35,629 nt of DNA, taken from positions 1-35,629 of the forward strand of contig JAILDD010000016.1 in the NCBI GenBank assembly GCA_024689605.1, written 5' to 3'. This stretch comes from Lachnospiraceae bacterium. Its GTDB lineage: Bacteria > Bacillota_A > Clostridia > Lachnospirales > Lachnospiraceae. Below, one piece after another: positions 7,125 through 15,321 of the stretch. Below the pieces are notes generated by a model. It did no database searches. It was not told where the DNA came from and saw only the letters and a program-made list of their open reading frames with translations. How positions within the stretch are numbered: position 1 is the first letter of the stretch; each line of letters opens with the position of its first letter. The position numbers and the translations under genes were made by a program.

Positions 7125-8855
7125 ATGAGTTATCGTGAAGCGTTTGACCTGTGGATCAGCAGTGATTATTTTGATCAGAAGACTAAGGATGAGCTGCTTG
7201 CTATCCGTAACGATGAGAAAGAAGTAGAGGATCGTTTCTATAAAGATCTTGAGTTTGGTACCGGCGGTCTCAGAGGTGTTATCGGTGCGGGCTCAAACCG
7301 TATGAATATATATACCGTAAGAAAGGCTACCCAGGGACTTGCAAACTACATTATAAAGAATGCAGGTGATGAGGGGAAGAAAAAGGGCGTGGCTGTTTCC
7401 TATGATAACCGCCGCATGAGCCCTGAGTTTGCTGAAGAAACTGCACTCTGCCTTTGCGCTAACGGTATCAAGGCTTATGTTTTTGATTCGCTTCGTCCCA
7501 CACCTGAGCTTTCCTATGCGCTGCGCAAACTGGGATGTATTGCCGGTGTAATGGTTACGGCATCACACAATCCCCCTGAGTACAACGGATACAAGGCTTA
7601 CTGGGAGGACGGCGCGCAGGTTACTCCTCCGCATGACACAGGTATTATCGGTGAGGTCAATGCCATTACCGATTACAATGATGTAAAGACCATGGACAGA
7701 AAGGCAGCAGAGGAAGCAGGACTTTACAATGTCATCGGCAAGGAAATTGATGACAGTTACATGGCAGAGCTTAAGAAGCAGATAATACATCCTGATGTGA
7801 TCAAGTCTGTCGCAGATGATATCAAGATTGTTTATACACCTTTCTGTGGAACCGGTAATGTTCCCGTAAGACGCATACTTGATGAACTGGGCTTCAAGAA
7901 TGTGTATATTGTTCCCGAGCAGGAGAAGCCGGATCCGAACTTTGCTAATCTGGCTTATCCCAATCCCGAGGATCCTAAGGCCTTCGAGTCAGCTCTTAAA
8001 CTTGCTAAGGAAAAGGATGCGGATATCGTAATGGCTACCGATCCCGATGCTGACAGACTGGGCGTATATGCCAAGGATACAAAGACAGGCGAGTATGTGC
8101 CATTTACCGGAAATATGTCAGGTATGCTGATCGCTGAGTACATCCTCAGGGAGCGTACTGCTACAGGAACCATGCCTGAGAACCCTGCCCTGGTAACTAC
8201 CATCGTTACCACAAACCTTGCACATCCTATTACAAAGGCATACGGTGTAAAGGAAATAGACGTACTTACCGGATTTAAGTTTATCGGTGAGCAGATCAAG
8301 ATCTTCGAGGAGACAGGCTGCAATAATTATGTATTCGGTCTTGAGGAATCCTACGGATGTCTTGCGGGAACTCACGCAAGGGATAAGGATGCCGTAGTTG
8401 CGGTCATGATGCTGGCTGAGGTTGCTTCCTATTGCAAGAAGCTGGGTATCACCCTCTGGGATATGATGATCGAAGTATATGAGAAGTATGGTTATTACAA
8501 AGAGACTCAGTATGCCATCACCAAGAAGGGTAAGGAAGGTCTCGAAGAGATAGCTAATATGATGGAGAAACTCCGCAACGATCCTCCTAAGGAATTCGGT
8601 GATCTCAAGGTTAAGAAGTTCTATGACTACAAGAAGGAAAAGACCATTGATTTCGAAAGCGGAGCTGAAGGAAAGACAGGGCTGCCGGTATCAAACGTGC
8701 TTTATTTCGAGCTTGAAAACGATTCCTGGTGCTGTGCAAGACCTTCGGGAACAGAGCCTAAGATCAAGTTTTACATGGGCATTAAGGGAGATTCCCTGGA
8801 TGATGCACAGGTTAAGCTGGATGCACTGACAGAGGCTGTTAAGTCAAAGATCTGA
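7125..8855 (+). CDS. pgcA: Phosphoglucomutase / phosphohexomutase (PgcA type)
   Basis: This cytosolic enzyme interconverts glucose-6-phosphate and glucose-1-phosphate and may also act on mannose phosphates. The 576 residues match the usual length of the Firmicutes type. The hallmarks are in order: RKATQGLANYI near the N-terminus; the catalytic phosphoserine in TASHNPPEYNGYKAYW (Ser147); the metal-binding loop DPDADR (306-311); the sugar-specificity loop FGLEESYG at about 406-413; and the phosphate-binding loop RPSGTEPKIKFY near 545. The ribosome binding site GAGAGGAG precedes the ATG. Glucose-1-phosphate feeds nucleotide-sugar synthesis, which fits the glycosyltransferase block that follows. 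An alternative annotation would be phosphomannomutase; the loop sequences do not settle it. Confidence 0.95.
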   Translation: MSYREAFDLWISSDYFDQKTKDELLAIRNDEKEVEDRFYKDLEFGTGGLRGVIGAGSNRMNIYTVRKATQGLANYIIKNAGDEGKKKGVAVSYDNRRMSPEFAEETALCLCANGIKAYVFDSLRPTPELSYALRKLGCIAGVMVTASHNPPEYNGYKAYWEDGAQVTPPHDTGIIGEVNAITDYNDVKTMDRKAAEEAGLYNVIGKEIDDSYMAELKKQIIHPDVIKSVADDIKIVYTPFCGTGNVPVRRILDELGFKNVYIVPEQEKPDPNFANLAYPNPEDPKAFESALKLAKEKDADIVMATDPDADRLGVYAKDTKTGEYVPFTGNMSGMLIAEYILRERTATGTMPENPALVTTIVTTNLAHPITKAYGVKEIDVLTGFKFIGEQIKIFEETGCNNYVFGLEESYGCLAGTHARDKDAVVAVMMLAEVASYCKKLGITLWDMMIEVYEKYGYYKETQYAITKKGKEGLEEIANMMEKLRNDPPKEFGDLKVKKFYDYKKEKTIDFESGAEGKTGLPVSNVLYFELENDSWCCARPSGTEPKIKFYMGIKGDSLDDAQVKLDALTEAVKSKI

Positions 8856-8944
8856 GGGTTAAAGATTAAGTAAATTTATTACCGGTGCCACGGCACCGCT
8901 CAGCGGCAGGAGAATTCGAGGCCTGCGATGATGAGGGAAATTTG

Positions 8945-8969
8945 GGAGCCGGATCAGAGATCCGGCTCC
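8945..8969 (+). terminator. Strong hairpin after phosphoglucomutase: terminator or attenuator
   Basis: GGAGCCGGATC (8945-8955) pairs perfectly with GATCCGGCTCC (8959-8969) across a 3-base loop, an 11-bp stem. The sequence after it, GTTACTGTT, is only a weak U tract. The hairpin ends 16 bases before the next start codon, so it may attenuate the glycosyltransferase operon as well as ending the pgcA transcript. A smaller stem (GGTGC / GCACC, 8884-8897) lies upstream. Confidence 0.55.
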
Positions 8970-8985
8970 GTTACTGTTAAAGTCT

Positions 8986-10311
8986 ATGGGAAATATAGGG
9001 CGTACAATCTCATACCTTAAAAGAAACGGGGTAAAGCCTACATTTTACGCCGTGTGGGAACGACTTGAGCAAAAAAGGAAATATAAATACAGCTATGAGC
9101 CGCCTTCGGAAGAGGAACTTGAGCGGCAGAGAGCGCATAAATTTAAAAATGATATTAAATTTTCCGTAGTGGTGCCGGCTTATGAAACCCTGGATGTTTA
9201 TATGCAGGATGCTATCCTGTCAGTGATGGAGCAGACCTACCGGAATGTCGAGCTGGTCATAGCCGACGCATCGGAAAGCAATGTGGTGGAAAAGGTCGTA
9301 AAGGACTTCAGTGAACAGTATGAAAATATTGTTTATACCAGGCTGGAAAAGAACGGGGGCATATCAGAGAATACAAATGCAGGTATAGAAGCGGCAAGCG
9401 GAGATTATATCGGGCTGCTTGACCATGATGATGTGCTGACCCCAGATGCCCTGTATCATGTGGCTCGTGAAATCGAAAAGTGTGCCCCGGTAAAGCCCTA
9501 TCTTATATACAGCGATGAGGACAAGACGGATGCAGGCATGGAGAGATACTACGAGCCCCATATAAAGTGTGACCTGGATGAAGAACTGCTGCGCACAAAT
9601 AATTACATCTGTCATTTTTCCGTATTCAGGGCTGATGTGATAAAAGAGCTGGGACTCAGGGCCGAATATGACGGTGCCCAGGATTTTGACCTGGTACTAA
9701 GGACCGTGAAAAAGGCAAAAGAAGATGAGGCTTTTGCTGAGATCATAAAGGGGCAGAATGCTCTTATCAGACATTTACCGAGTGTTCTTTACCATTGGCG
9801 CTGCCATGAGGCTTCTACTGCTGATAATCCCGAGTCCAAAATGTATGCATATGAGGCGGGCAGACGTGCTGTGGAGGATGCGACGGGACTTGCGGTCAGC
9901 CACACAAAGCATGTAGGGTTTTACCATGTGGATTATGGGGATGATATTTTCGATATCCGTAAGGATATAGCTGCTGTGGGCGGGCCTGTGATCAGGAACA
10001 ATAAGGTGGCCGGCGGGCTGATGCGCACGGACGGTACAGTTGTTTTTGGAGGCCTGCACTCACAATTCGCAGGTGTGCTAAATAGTGCTACTTTGCAAAG
10101 ATGTGCAGATGCGCTGGATATCAGGAATATCAGGGTCAGAAAGGAATACCGTGACCTGTTCAGAAAGGCTACGGGCATAGAGTACGATAAGCGTAATGAA
10201 GTAAGCCTTGATGATGAAAAAGCGATAAAACTCAGCCTGGAGTTCTGCAATAGATTGAGGCGCCAGGGCGTTATATTATTATACGATCCGGAAATTGGGA
10301 GCAAAAATTAG
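8986..10311 (+). CDS. GT2-family glycosyltransferase
   Basis: The protein is 441 residues. After about 50 basic residues the GT-A domain starts with FSVVVPAYETLDVYMQDAIL, then SVMEQTYRNVELVIADAS. The conserved nucleotide-sugar and metal segment is GDYIGLLDHDDVLTPDALY (DHDD replaces DxD), and a QDFDLVLR motif holds the likely acidic catalytic region near residue 227. The last 120 residues (GGPVIRNNKVAGGLMRTDGT and onward) are a C-terminal part seen in many polysaccharide GT2 proteins. It should act at the cytoplasmic face of the membrane, adding a sugar to a lipid-linked chain. The start codon has no clear ribosome binding site, which is unusual here, and sits just after a strong hairpin. Sugar specificity is unknown. 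Confidence 0.88.
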   Translation: MGNIGRTISYLKRNGVKPTFYAVWERLEQKRKYKYSYEPPSEEELERQRAHKFKNDIKFSVVVPAYETLDVYMQDAILSVMEQTYRNVELVIADASESNVVEKVVKDFSEQYENIVYTRLEKNGGISENTNAGIEAASGDYIGLLDHDDVLTPDALYHVAREIEKCAPVKPYLIYSDEDKTDAGMERYYEPHIKCDLDEELLRTNNYICHFSVFRADVIKELGLRAEYDGAQDFDLVLRTVKKAKEDEAFAEIIKGQNALIRHLPSVLYHWRCHEASTADNPESKMYAYEAGRRAVEDATGLAVSHTKHVGFYHVDYGDDIFDIRKDIAAVGGPVIRNNKVAGGLMRTDGTVVFGGLHSQFAGVLNSATLQRCADALDIRNIRVRKEYRDLFRKATGIEYDKRNEVSLDDEKAIKLSLEFCNRLRRQGVILLYDPEIGSKN

Positions 10312-10312
10312 T

Positions 10313-11293
10313 ATGCAGGTAAATATCAGCGTAATAATACCTAATTACAATGGAATAAAGTTTTTGGAAGACTGTGTCGATTCACTGATGGACCAGACCT
10401 TCCATTCCTTTGAGATAATCCTCGTGGATGACTGTTCCGATGATGGTGCTATGCAGGCCCTTGAAAAAAAGTATCCGGATAACGGTTCTTTCCCATGGAC
10501 TCATTATATCTATCATGATACAAACTGCGGCTTTGCCAGGTCTGTAAATGACGGAATAGAGGCGGCATCTTCGGAGTATGTGCTCCTTCTGAATAATGAT
10601 ACAAAGGCTGACCGGAATTTTGTGGGCCGCATGTATAAAGCCATAAGCAGCCATAATGATATTTTTTCTATATCAGCCAAAATGCTGTCAATGAGCAATC
10701 CGGATATCATGGATGATGCCGGTGACTATTACAGTGCCCTGGGATGGGCTTTTTCACCGGCTAAGGATAAACCGGCTTCACTTTACGATAAGGCATCGTA
10801 TATATTTGCGGCCTGCGGGGGGGCAGCTGTTTACAGAAAAGAAGCTCTGCTTGCGCTGGGGGGCTTTGATAACAGGCATTTTGCATATCTTGAGGATATA
10901 GACCTTGGTTACAGAGCCAGACTTTATGGCTGGAAAAATGTCTATCTTCCCGGAGCGTCGGTGCTTCATGCGGGATCCGGTACTTCCGGCTCAAGGCATA
11001 ATAAGTTCAAGGTTACACTTTCATCCAGAAATAATATTTATCTGATCTATAAAAATATGCCCAACTGGCAGATCCTGCTTAACCTTCCGTTTTTTATAGC
11101 GGGGTTTGGCATAAAAGCCCTGTTCTTTACGGTAAAGGGCCTGGGAATAACCTATATAGGCGGACTTCTTGAGGGCTTAAGGATGTGCAGAAAAGCCGGG
11201 AAGGATGCAAGGGTAGATTTCAAGAGGATACCTGTCAGCAGGATCTGGTCTCTCGAGGGGGAACTGCTGGTCAATGTCTTAAGACGCTTTTAA
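10313..11293 (+). CDS. GT2-family glycosyltransferase, rhamnosyltransferase-like
   Basis: The 326-residue protein begins with the GT-A strand NISVIIPNYNGIKFLEDCVD and then SLMDQTFHSFEIILVDDCS. The donor and metal motif is YVLLLNNDT (NND at about residue 95), followed by GGAAVYRKEALLALGGFD and the acidic motif AYLEDIDLGYRARLYGW. This is the classic layout of lipid-linked polysaccharide GT2 enzymes related to WcaA and rhamnosyltransferases. A hydrophobic segment near the C-terminus (LPFFIAGFGIKALFFTV) may anchor it to the membrane. Start choice: ATG 10313 lies one base after the previous stop; an in-frame TTG at 10295 would overlap the previous gene. The two genes are surely co-transcribed. Confidence 0.9.
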   Translation: MQVNISVIIPNYNGIKFLEDCVDSLMDQTFHSFEIILVDDCSDDGAMQALEKKYPDNGSFPWTHYIYHDTNCGFARSVNDGIEAASSEYVLLLNNDTKADRNFVGRMYKAISSHNDIFSISAKMLSMSNPDIMDDAGDYYSALGWAFSPAKDKPASLYDKASYIFAACGGAAVYRKEALLALGGFDNRHFAYLEDIDLGYRARLYGWKNVYLPGASVLHAGSGTSGSRHNKFKVTLSSRNNIYLIYKNMPNWQILLNLPFFIAGFGIKALFFTVKGLGITYIGGLLEGLRMCRKAGKDARVDFKRIPVSRIWSLEGELLVNVLRRF

Positions 11294-11395
11294 ACGGGAG
11301 GTCAGGTTTCTGACAGTTACGGTTTTAATTTGGGGCATTATAATGTAAAATACAATTTGGTGGTTTAGGCACCAAATATAATTGGACAAAAAAAT
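11294..11395. promoter_or_regulatory. Possible promoter and inverted repeat before the phosphotransferase gene
   Basis: A TATAAT (11339-11344) lies 51 bases before the next start, but no -35 sits at a normal distance (a CTGACA at 11310-11315 is 23 bases away). Downstream of it an 8-bp inverted repeat, ATTTGGTG (11355-11362) and CACCAAAT (11370-11377), surrounds a 7-base centre; it could be an operator or a leader hairpin. No T tract follows. Confidence 0.4.
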
Positions 11396-12802
11396 ATGAT
11401 CGGAGATAATCAGAAGACATTCAATCAGCTGCATGTGATCTTCGATGGTCTGCTGGTAGCAGCCGCATATATACTGGCCTGGTATTGTAAGTTTAAATGG
11501 TTTAATGATGATCCGGTTGGTGTAGCGGTACTTGACCGGGGGACCTATTTTTCGTTCCTGTTTTATATTATTCCCGGCTTTCTCATAATCTATTATTTTT
11601 CCGGAATGTATTATTCCAAACGCTATTCTACAGCGTTAAAGGAAATGTATAACATATTCAGGTCGAATATTGTGGGTATTGCATTTCTGTTCTCACTGAT
11701 CTACTTATTCAAGATCATCAATATATCCCGTGAGATGATCCTGTACTTCTTCGGATTTGTGAATCTTTTCCTTATGCTGGAGAGGGGAATGGTCAGGAGC
11801 ATGCTCCGAAGCATCCGCCAGAACGGGTACAACACCAAGTATGTGCTGCTGGTAGGTTATTCCCGTGCAGCAGAGAAATACATAGACAGGATAAAGGAAA
11901 ATCCCCAGTGGGGATATGTTGTGTGTGGCATTCTTGATGACAGGATACCTGCAGGCACTATGTATAAAGGTGTAAAGGTTCTGGGACGTCTTGCTAATCT
12001 GGAGGTGGTGCTTCCCGAAAATAAGCTGGATGAGATCGGTGTGACCCTATCCCTGCTTGATTACGGCATGCTTGAGAAAATAGTAAATATCTGTGAGAAA
12101 TCAGGCGTGCATACGAAGTTCATTCCTGATTACAACAGCGTGATCCCTTCCAGTCCCTACGTAGAGGATCTGGGCGGACTAACGGTTGTAAATATCAGGC
12201 ATGTACCCCTGTCCAATTTCGGTAATGCGGTGATAAAGCGGATGGCTGATATAGTTGGATCTTTTATCCTCATTATACTTTTCTCTCCGGTCATGATAGT
12301 GCTTGCGATCATCATCAAGCTTACGGACGGCGGTCCGGCGCTGTACAAACAGGAAAGAGTAGGACTTCATAATAAGCCTTTCCAGATGTATAAATTCAGG
12401 TCCATGCGTCAGCAGAAAAGCGAAGAGGAGCTTAAGGGGTGGACTAAGAAGGGGGACCCGAGAGTTACCGGTATCGGTAAGCTGATGAGGCGCACAAGCC
12501 TTGATGAGCTGCCTCAGCTTTTTAATGTTCTTGTGGGAAATATGTCACTGGTGGGTCCGCGTCCCGAGAGGCCCCAGTTCGTTGAGAAGTTTAAGGAAGA
12601 GATTCCGCGTTACATGATAAAGCACCAGGTGCGTCCCGGCATGACGGGATGGGCACAGATAAACGGCTACCGCGGTGATACATCCATAAGGAAGCGTATC
12701 GAATGTGACCTTTATTATATTGAAAACTGGTCGGTGGTATTTGATTTTAAGATTCTTTTCCTTACCTTATTTAAGGGATTCATAAATAAAAACGCTTATT
12801 AA
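11396..12802 (+). CDS. Polyprenyl-phosphate glycosylphosphotransferase (WbaP-like initiating sugar transferase)
   Basis: The protein is 468 residues and integral to the membrane. The N-terminal half has about four hydrophobic helices (AAAYILAWYCKF, FYIIPGFLIIYYF and others) and then a CoA-binding-like domain (KYVLLVGYSRAAEKYID). A further helix (IVGSFILIILFSPVMIVLAI) leads into the catalytic bacterial sugar transferase domain. Its signatures are LYKQERVGLHNKPFQMYKFR, RRTSLDELPQLFNVLVGNMS followed by LVGPRPERP, and RPGMTGWAQINGYRGDT. Family members move a sugar-1-phosphate from a UDP-sugar to undecaprenyl phosphate, the first step of exopolysaccharide, capsule or O-antigen repeat synthesis. 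The ribosome binding site is weak. The next gene starts 8 bases after the stop. Confidence 0.95.
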   Translation: MIGDNQKTFNQLHVIFDGLLVAAAYILAWYCKFKWFNDDPVGVAVLDRGTYFSFLFYIIPGFLIIYYFSGMYYSKRYSTALKEMYNIFRSNIVGIAFLFSLIYLFKIINISREMILYFFGFVNLFLMLERGMVRSMLRSIRQNGYNTKYVLLVGYSRAAEKYIDRIKENPQWGYVVCGILDDRIPAGTMYKGVKVLGRLANLEVVLPENKLDEIGVTLSLLDYGMLEKIVNICEKSGVHTKFIPDYNSVIPSSPYVEDLGGLTVVNIRHVPLSNFGNAVIKRMADIVGSFILIILFSPVMIVLAIIIKLTDGGPALYKQERVGLHNKPFQMYKFRSMRQQKSEEELKGWTKKGDPRVTGIGKLMRRTSLDELPQLFNVLVGNMSLVGPRPERPQFVEKFKEEIPRYMIKHQVRPGMTGWAQINGYRGDTSIRKRIECDLYYIENWSVVFDFKILFLTLFKGFINKNAY

Positions 12803-12810
12803 GAGGAAGC

Positions 12811-13740
12811 ATGGAATACACGGTTGATGTGATCATACCGGTATATAAGCCGGATGTAAAATTAAAAAAGATAATATCAAGGCTTGCGCATCAGACATAT
12901 CCTGTGGGTAAAGTCATCATAATTAATACCGAAAAACGTTACTGGGATGAGTATTTCGGTAAGAGTGATTTCCTGAAAAATTATCCTTTTGTCAGTGTCA
13001 GTCATATACTCAGGGAGGAGTTTGATCACGGCGGAACAAGGAGGGATGCTGTATCAGGATCGGATGCGGATTTTTTTGTGTGCATGACGGACGACGCTAT
13101 CCCCAGGAATGACAGGCTTATCGAAAATCTTCTGGCCCCGCTGATTGCGGGAAAGGCTGAGGTGTCCTACGGAAGGCAGCTTCCCGGGAAAGACTGCTCT
13201 GTGGCTGAAGCTGCCAACAGGCATTTCAATTACCCTGCAAAGTCATGCATAAAGGGTAAAGAAGACTTAAAGACCATGGGGATAAAGACTTTCTTCTGCT
13301 CTGATGTATGTGCGGCATACAGGCGGGATATATATGATGAACTGGGCGGTTTCGAAGGTCATATGATCTTCAATGAGGATATGGTATTTGCCAGAAGCGT
13401 CATCAATGCAGGATACCACATAGCCTATGCCGCTGATGCAGAGGTTTTTCATTCCCATTCCTACAGTATTGCACAGTATACAAAGCGGAGCTTTGATCTG
13501 GGAGTATCCCAGGCTATGTATCCGGAAGTGTTTTCCGACATCTCTTCCGAGTCGGAGGGGATAAAGCTGATAAAAAGAAAGATACGCTACTATGCAAAAA
13601 AGAGATCGGCACAGCTGATCCCTTTGATGATAATAACCGACGGTTTCCGGTACATAGGCTACAAAGCCGGGAAAAACTACAGGAAGCTGCCTCCTAAAGT
13701 TATAGAATTGTTTACTCTTAACAAAGAATTCTGGAAATGA
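12811..13740 (+). CDS. GT2-family glycosyltransferase, rhamnosyltransferase-like
   Basis: The 309-residue protein opens with YTVDVIIPVYKPDVKLKKII, the GT-A nucleotide-binding strand. The segment EEFDHGGTRRDAVSGSDADF is characteristic of polysaccharide rhamnosyltransferases, whose consensus is F-x-H-G-x-T-R-N. The donor/metal motif follows as VCMTDDAIP, and the acidic acceptor motif as MIFNEDMVFA. The last 80 residues are basic. It should extend the lipid-linked oligosaccharide begun by the preceding enzyme. AGAGGAAG lies just before the ATG, and the gap to the previous gene is 8 bases. Its stop codon directly abuts the stop of the opposing MATE gene with no spacer and no evident terminator. 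Confidence 0.9.
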   Translation: MEYTVDVIIPVYKPDVKLKKIISRLAHQTYPVGKVIIINTEKRYWDEYFGKSDFLKNYPFVSVSHILREEFDHGGTRRDAVSGSDADFFVCMTDDAIPRNDRLIENLLAPLIAGKAEVSYGRQLPGKDCSVAEAANRHFNYPAKSCIKGKEDLKTMGIKTFFCSDVCAAYRRDIYDELGGFEGHMIFNEDMVFARSVINAGYHIAYAADAEVFHSHSYSIAQYTKRSFDLGVSQAMYPEVFSDISSESEGIKLIKRKIRYYAKKRSAQLIPLMIITDGFRYIGYKAGKNYRKLPPKVIELFTLNKEFWK

Positions 13741-15123
13741 CTATTCCTCTTTTACAGGTATAGGTGCAACAACCTGTCTGTATACAATTCTGAAAAAGAC
13801 TATCGAAAGCGTAAAGGATGTCACCTCTGCGATTATAAATGCAAACCACACACAGTCAAGATTTCCGGTGACCTTTGCCAGTATCCATGCAGCGGGCAGT
13901 AGTACTACCAGCTGTCTGCAGACTGAAATGATCAGCGAATATATACTCTTGGAAAAAGCCTGGAATACGCTCCCAAGCGAAATGGCAACAGCTGCAAAAG
14001 GAAGATGTATGCCGATTATCCGGAGTGCGGGAATGCCGATTTTTTTCATTGCACCGTCAGCATGGAACATGTCTAAAAGGGTTCCCGGGAAAATCTCAAA
14101 TATCAGGGCCCCGAAAAGCATTATGCTCACAGCGAGGATTACACCGAAACGGAGTGTCTCGTCGATACGCTTTCTTTTCTGTGCACCGTAATTGTAGGCA
14201 AGAACCGGGATGATCCCGCCGTTCATGCCGAATACGGGCATAAAGAAGAAGCTCTGGAGCTTGAAGTAAACTCCGAAAACCGTCGCTGCCGTTTCCGAAA
14301 ATGTAAGCAGCAGCTTGTTTAGGACATAGGTCATTATGGAGCCTATGGACATCATCAGGATGGAGGGGACACCAACAGCATATATTCTTCCGATGGCTGA
14401 AGAATTAGGACGAAGTATCTCTTTCCAGCTGAATTTTATTTCCTTATTAACCTTAAGGTTAAGGAATATGCCCACGCAGGCTGCGGTAGTCTGTCCGATG
14501 ACGGTTGCAAGGGCTGCTCCTGCGATACCCATTTTGGGAAGCCCCAGCAGGCCGAATATAAGTATGGGGTCAAGGATAAGGTTGATGATAGCACCCGTAA
14601 GCTGGGATATCATTGAAAAAACAGTACGTCCCGTGGACTGCAGCAGTCTTTCAAGCATTATCTGAAAGAAGAGTCCCAAAGATGCTCCCATTACTATAGT
14701 GATATAGGTTGTTCCGTAGTTTACAACATCCGGATTATCAGTCTGTGTCAGCATGAAGGGACGGGATCCGAAGATTCCTATGAGCATGCATAATATGAAA
14801 CTGCAGAATGCCAGAAATATACCGGTGTTTGCGGCAGAGTTGGCTTTGTCAAATTTTTTCTGGCCAAGGGATGTGGAGAGCATGGCATTTACGCCTACGC
14901 CTGTGCCGGAACCGATGGCTATCATCAGATTCTGCATAGGAAAGGCAAGGGAGACTGCAGTGAGTGCAGGCTGGTTGATCCATGCAACGAATATACTGTC
15001 TACTATATTATAGAGGGCCTGCACCAGCATGGATATCATCATGGGCAGTGACATGGTGATGATAAGTCTCTTTACGGGAAGTACTCCCATCTTATTTTCG
15101 GCAACTCCGTCCGGTCTGTTCAT
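13741..15123 (-). CDS. MATE-family multidrug efflux transporter
   Basis: The 460-residue protein has about 12 hydrophobic helices in two related halves. The N-terminal half reads PVKRLIITMSLPMMISMLVQ, then ALYNIVDSIFVAW and AFPMQNLMIAIGSGTGVGVN, the hallmark region of MATE transporters. The second half has GVPSILMMSIGSIMTYVLNK and FGMNGGIIPVLAYNYGAQKR, also typical. These proteins expel drugs, dyes or metabolites using a sodium or proton gradient, with the DinF/NorM group as nearest relatives; the substrate is unknown. It is the only clear minus-strand gene and has its own promoter. A role in exporting a lipid-linked sugar is not supported, since flippases of the Wzx type differ. Confidence 0.93.
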   Translation of the reverse strand: MNRPDGVAENKMGVLPVKRLIITMSLPMMISMLVQALYNIVDSIFVAWINQPALTAVSLAFPMQNLMIAIGSGTGVGVNAMLSTSLGQKKFDKANSAANTGIFLAFCSFILCMLIGIFGSRPFMLTQTDNPDVVNYGTTYITIVMGASLGLFFQIMLERLLQSTGRTVFSMISQLTGAIINLILDPILIFGLLGLPKMGIAGAALATVIGQTTAACVGIFLNLKVNKEIKFSWKEILRPNSSAIGRIYAVGVPSILMMSIGSIMTYVLNKLLLTFSETAATVFGVYFKLQSFFFMPVFGMNGGIIPVLAYNYGAQKRKRIDETLRFGVILAVSIMLFGALIFEIFPGTLLDMFHADGAMKKIGIPALRIIGIHLPFAAVAISLGSVFQAFSKSIYSLIISVCRQLVVLLPAAWILAKVTGNLDCVWFAFIIAEVTSFTLSIVFFRIVYRQVVAPIPVKEE

Positions 15124-15161
15124 ATCTAAAAACCTTTCATTCCTGAGTGAAATATTTGACC

Positions 15162-15190
15162 ATTATAATACGGAGGGTGGATTGTTTCAA
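15162..15190 (-). promoter_or_regulatory. Sigma-A promoter for the MATE gene
   Basis: On the minus strand, TTGAAA (15190-15185) and TATAAT (15167-15162) are separated by exactly 17 bases. An AAAGG ribosome binding site lies a few bases before the ATG. The rest of the 198-base divergent gap toward htrA contains no clear + strand promoter that I can name. Confidence 0.8.
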
Positions 15191-15321
15191 TGTGAAAATT
15201 CTGCAATAATTTACACAAAATGAGCATACAATGAACACAATTTAGACACAAATATCATTTAGAATTAGCCTCAGCATGATGGAAAAGAAATACTTAATAT
15301 TGGGAAAGGAAGTGTTTCATT

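Noticed and set aside
15124..15321. A + strand promoter for htrA in the divergent gap
   Set aside because: Several partial -35/-10-like words (TTTACA, TACAAT, TAGAAT) exist but none pair at 16-18 base spacing.
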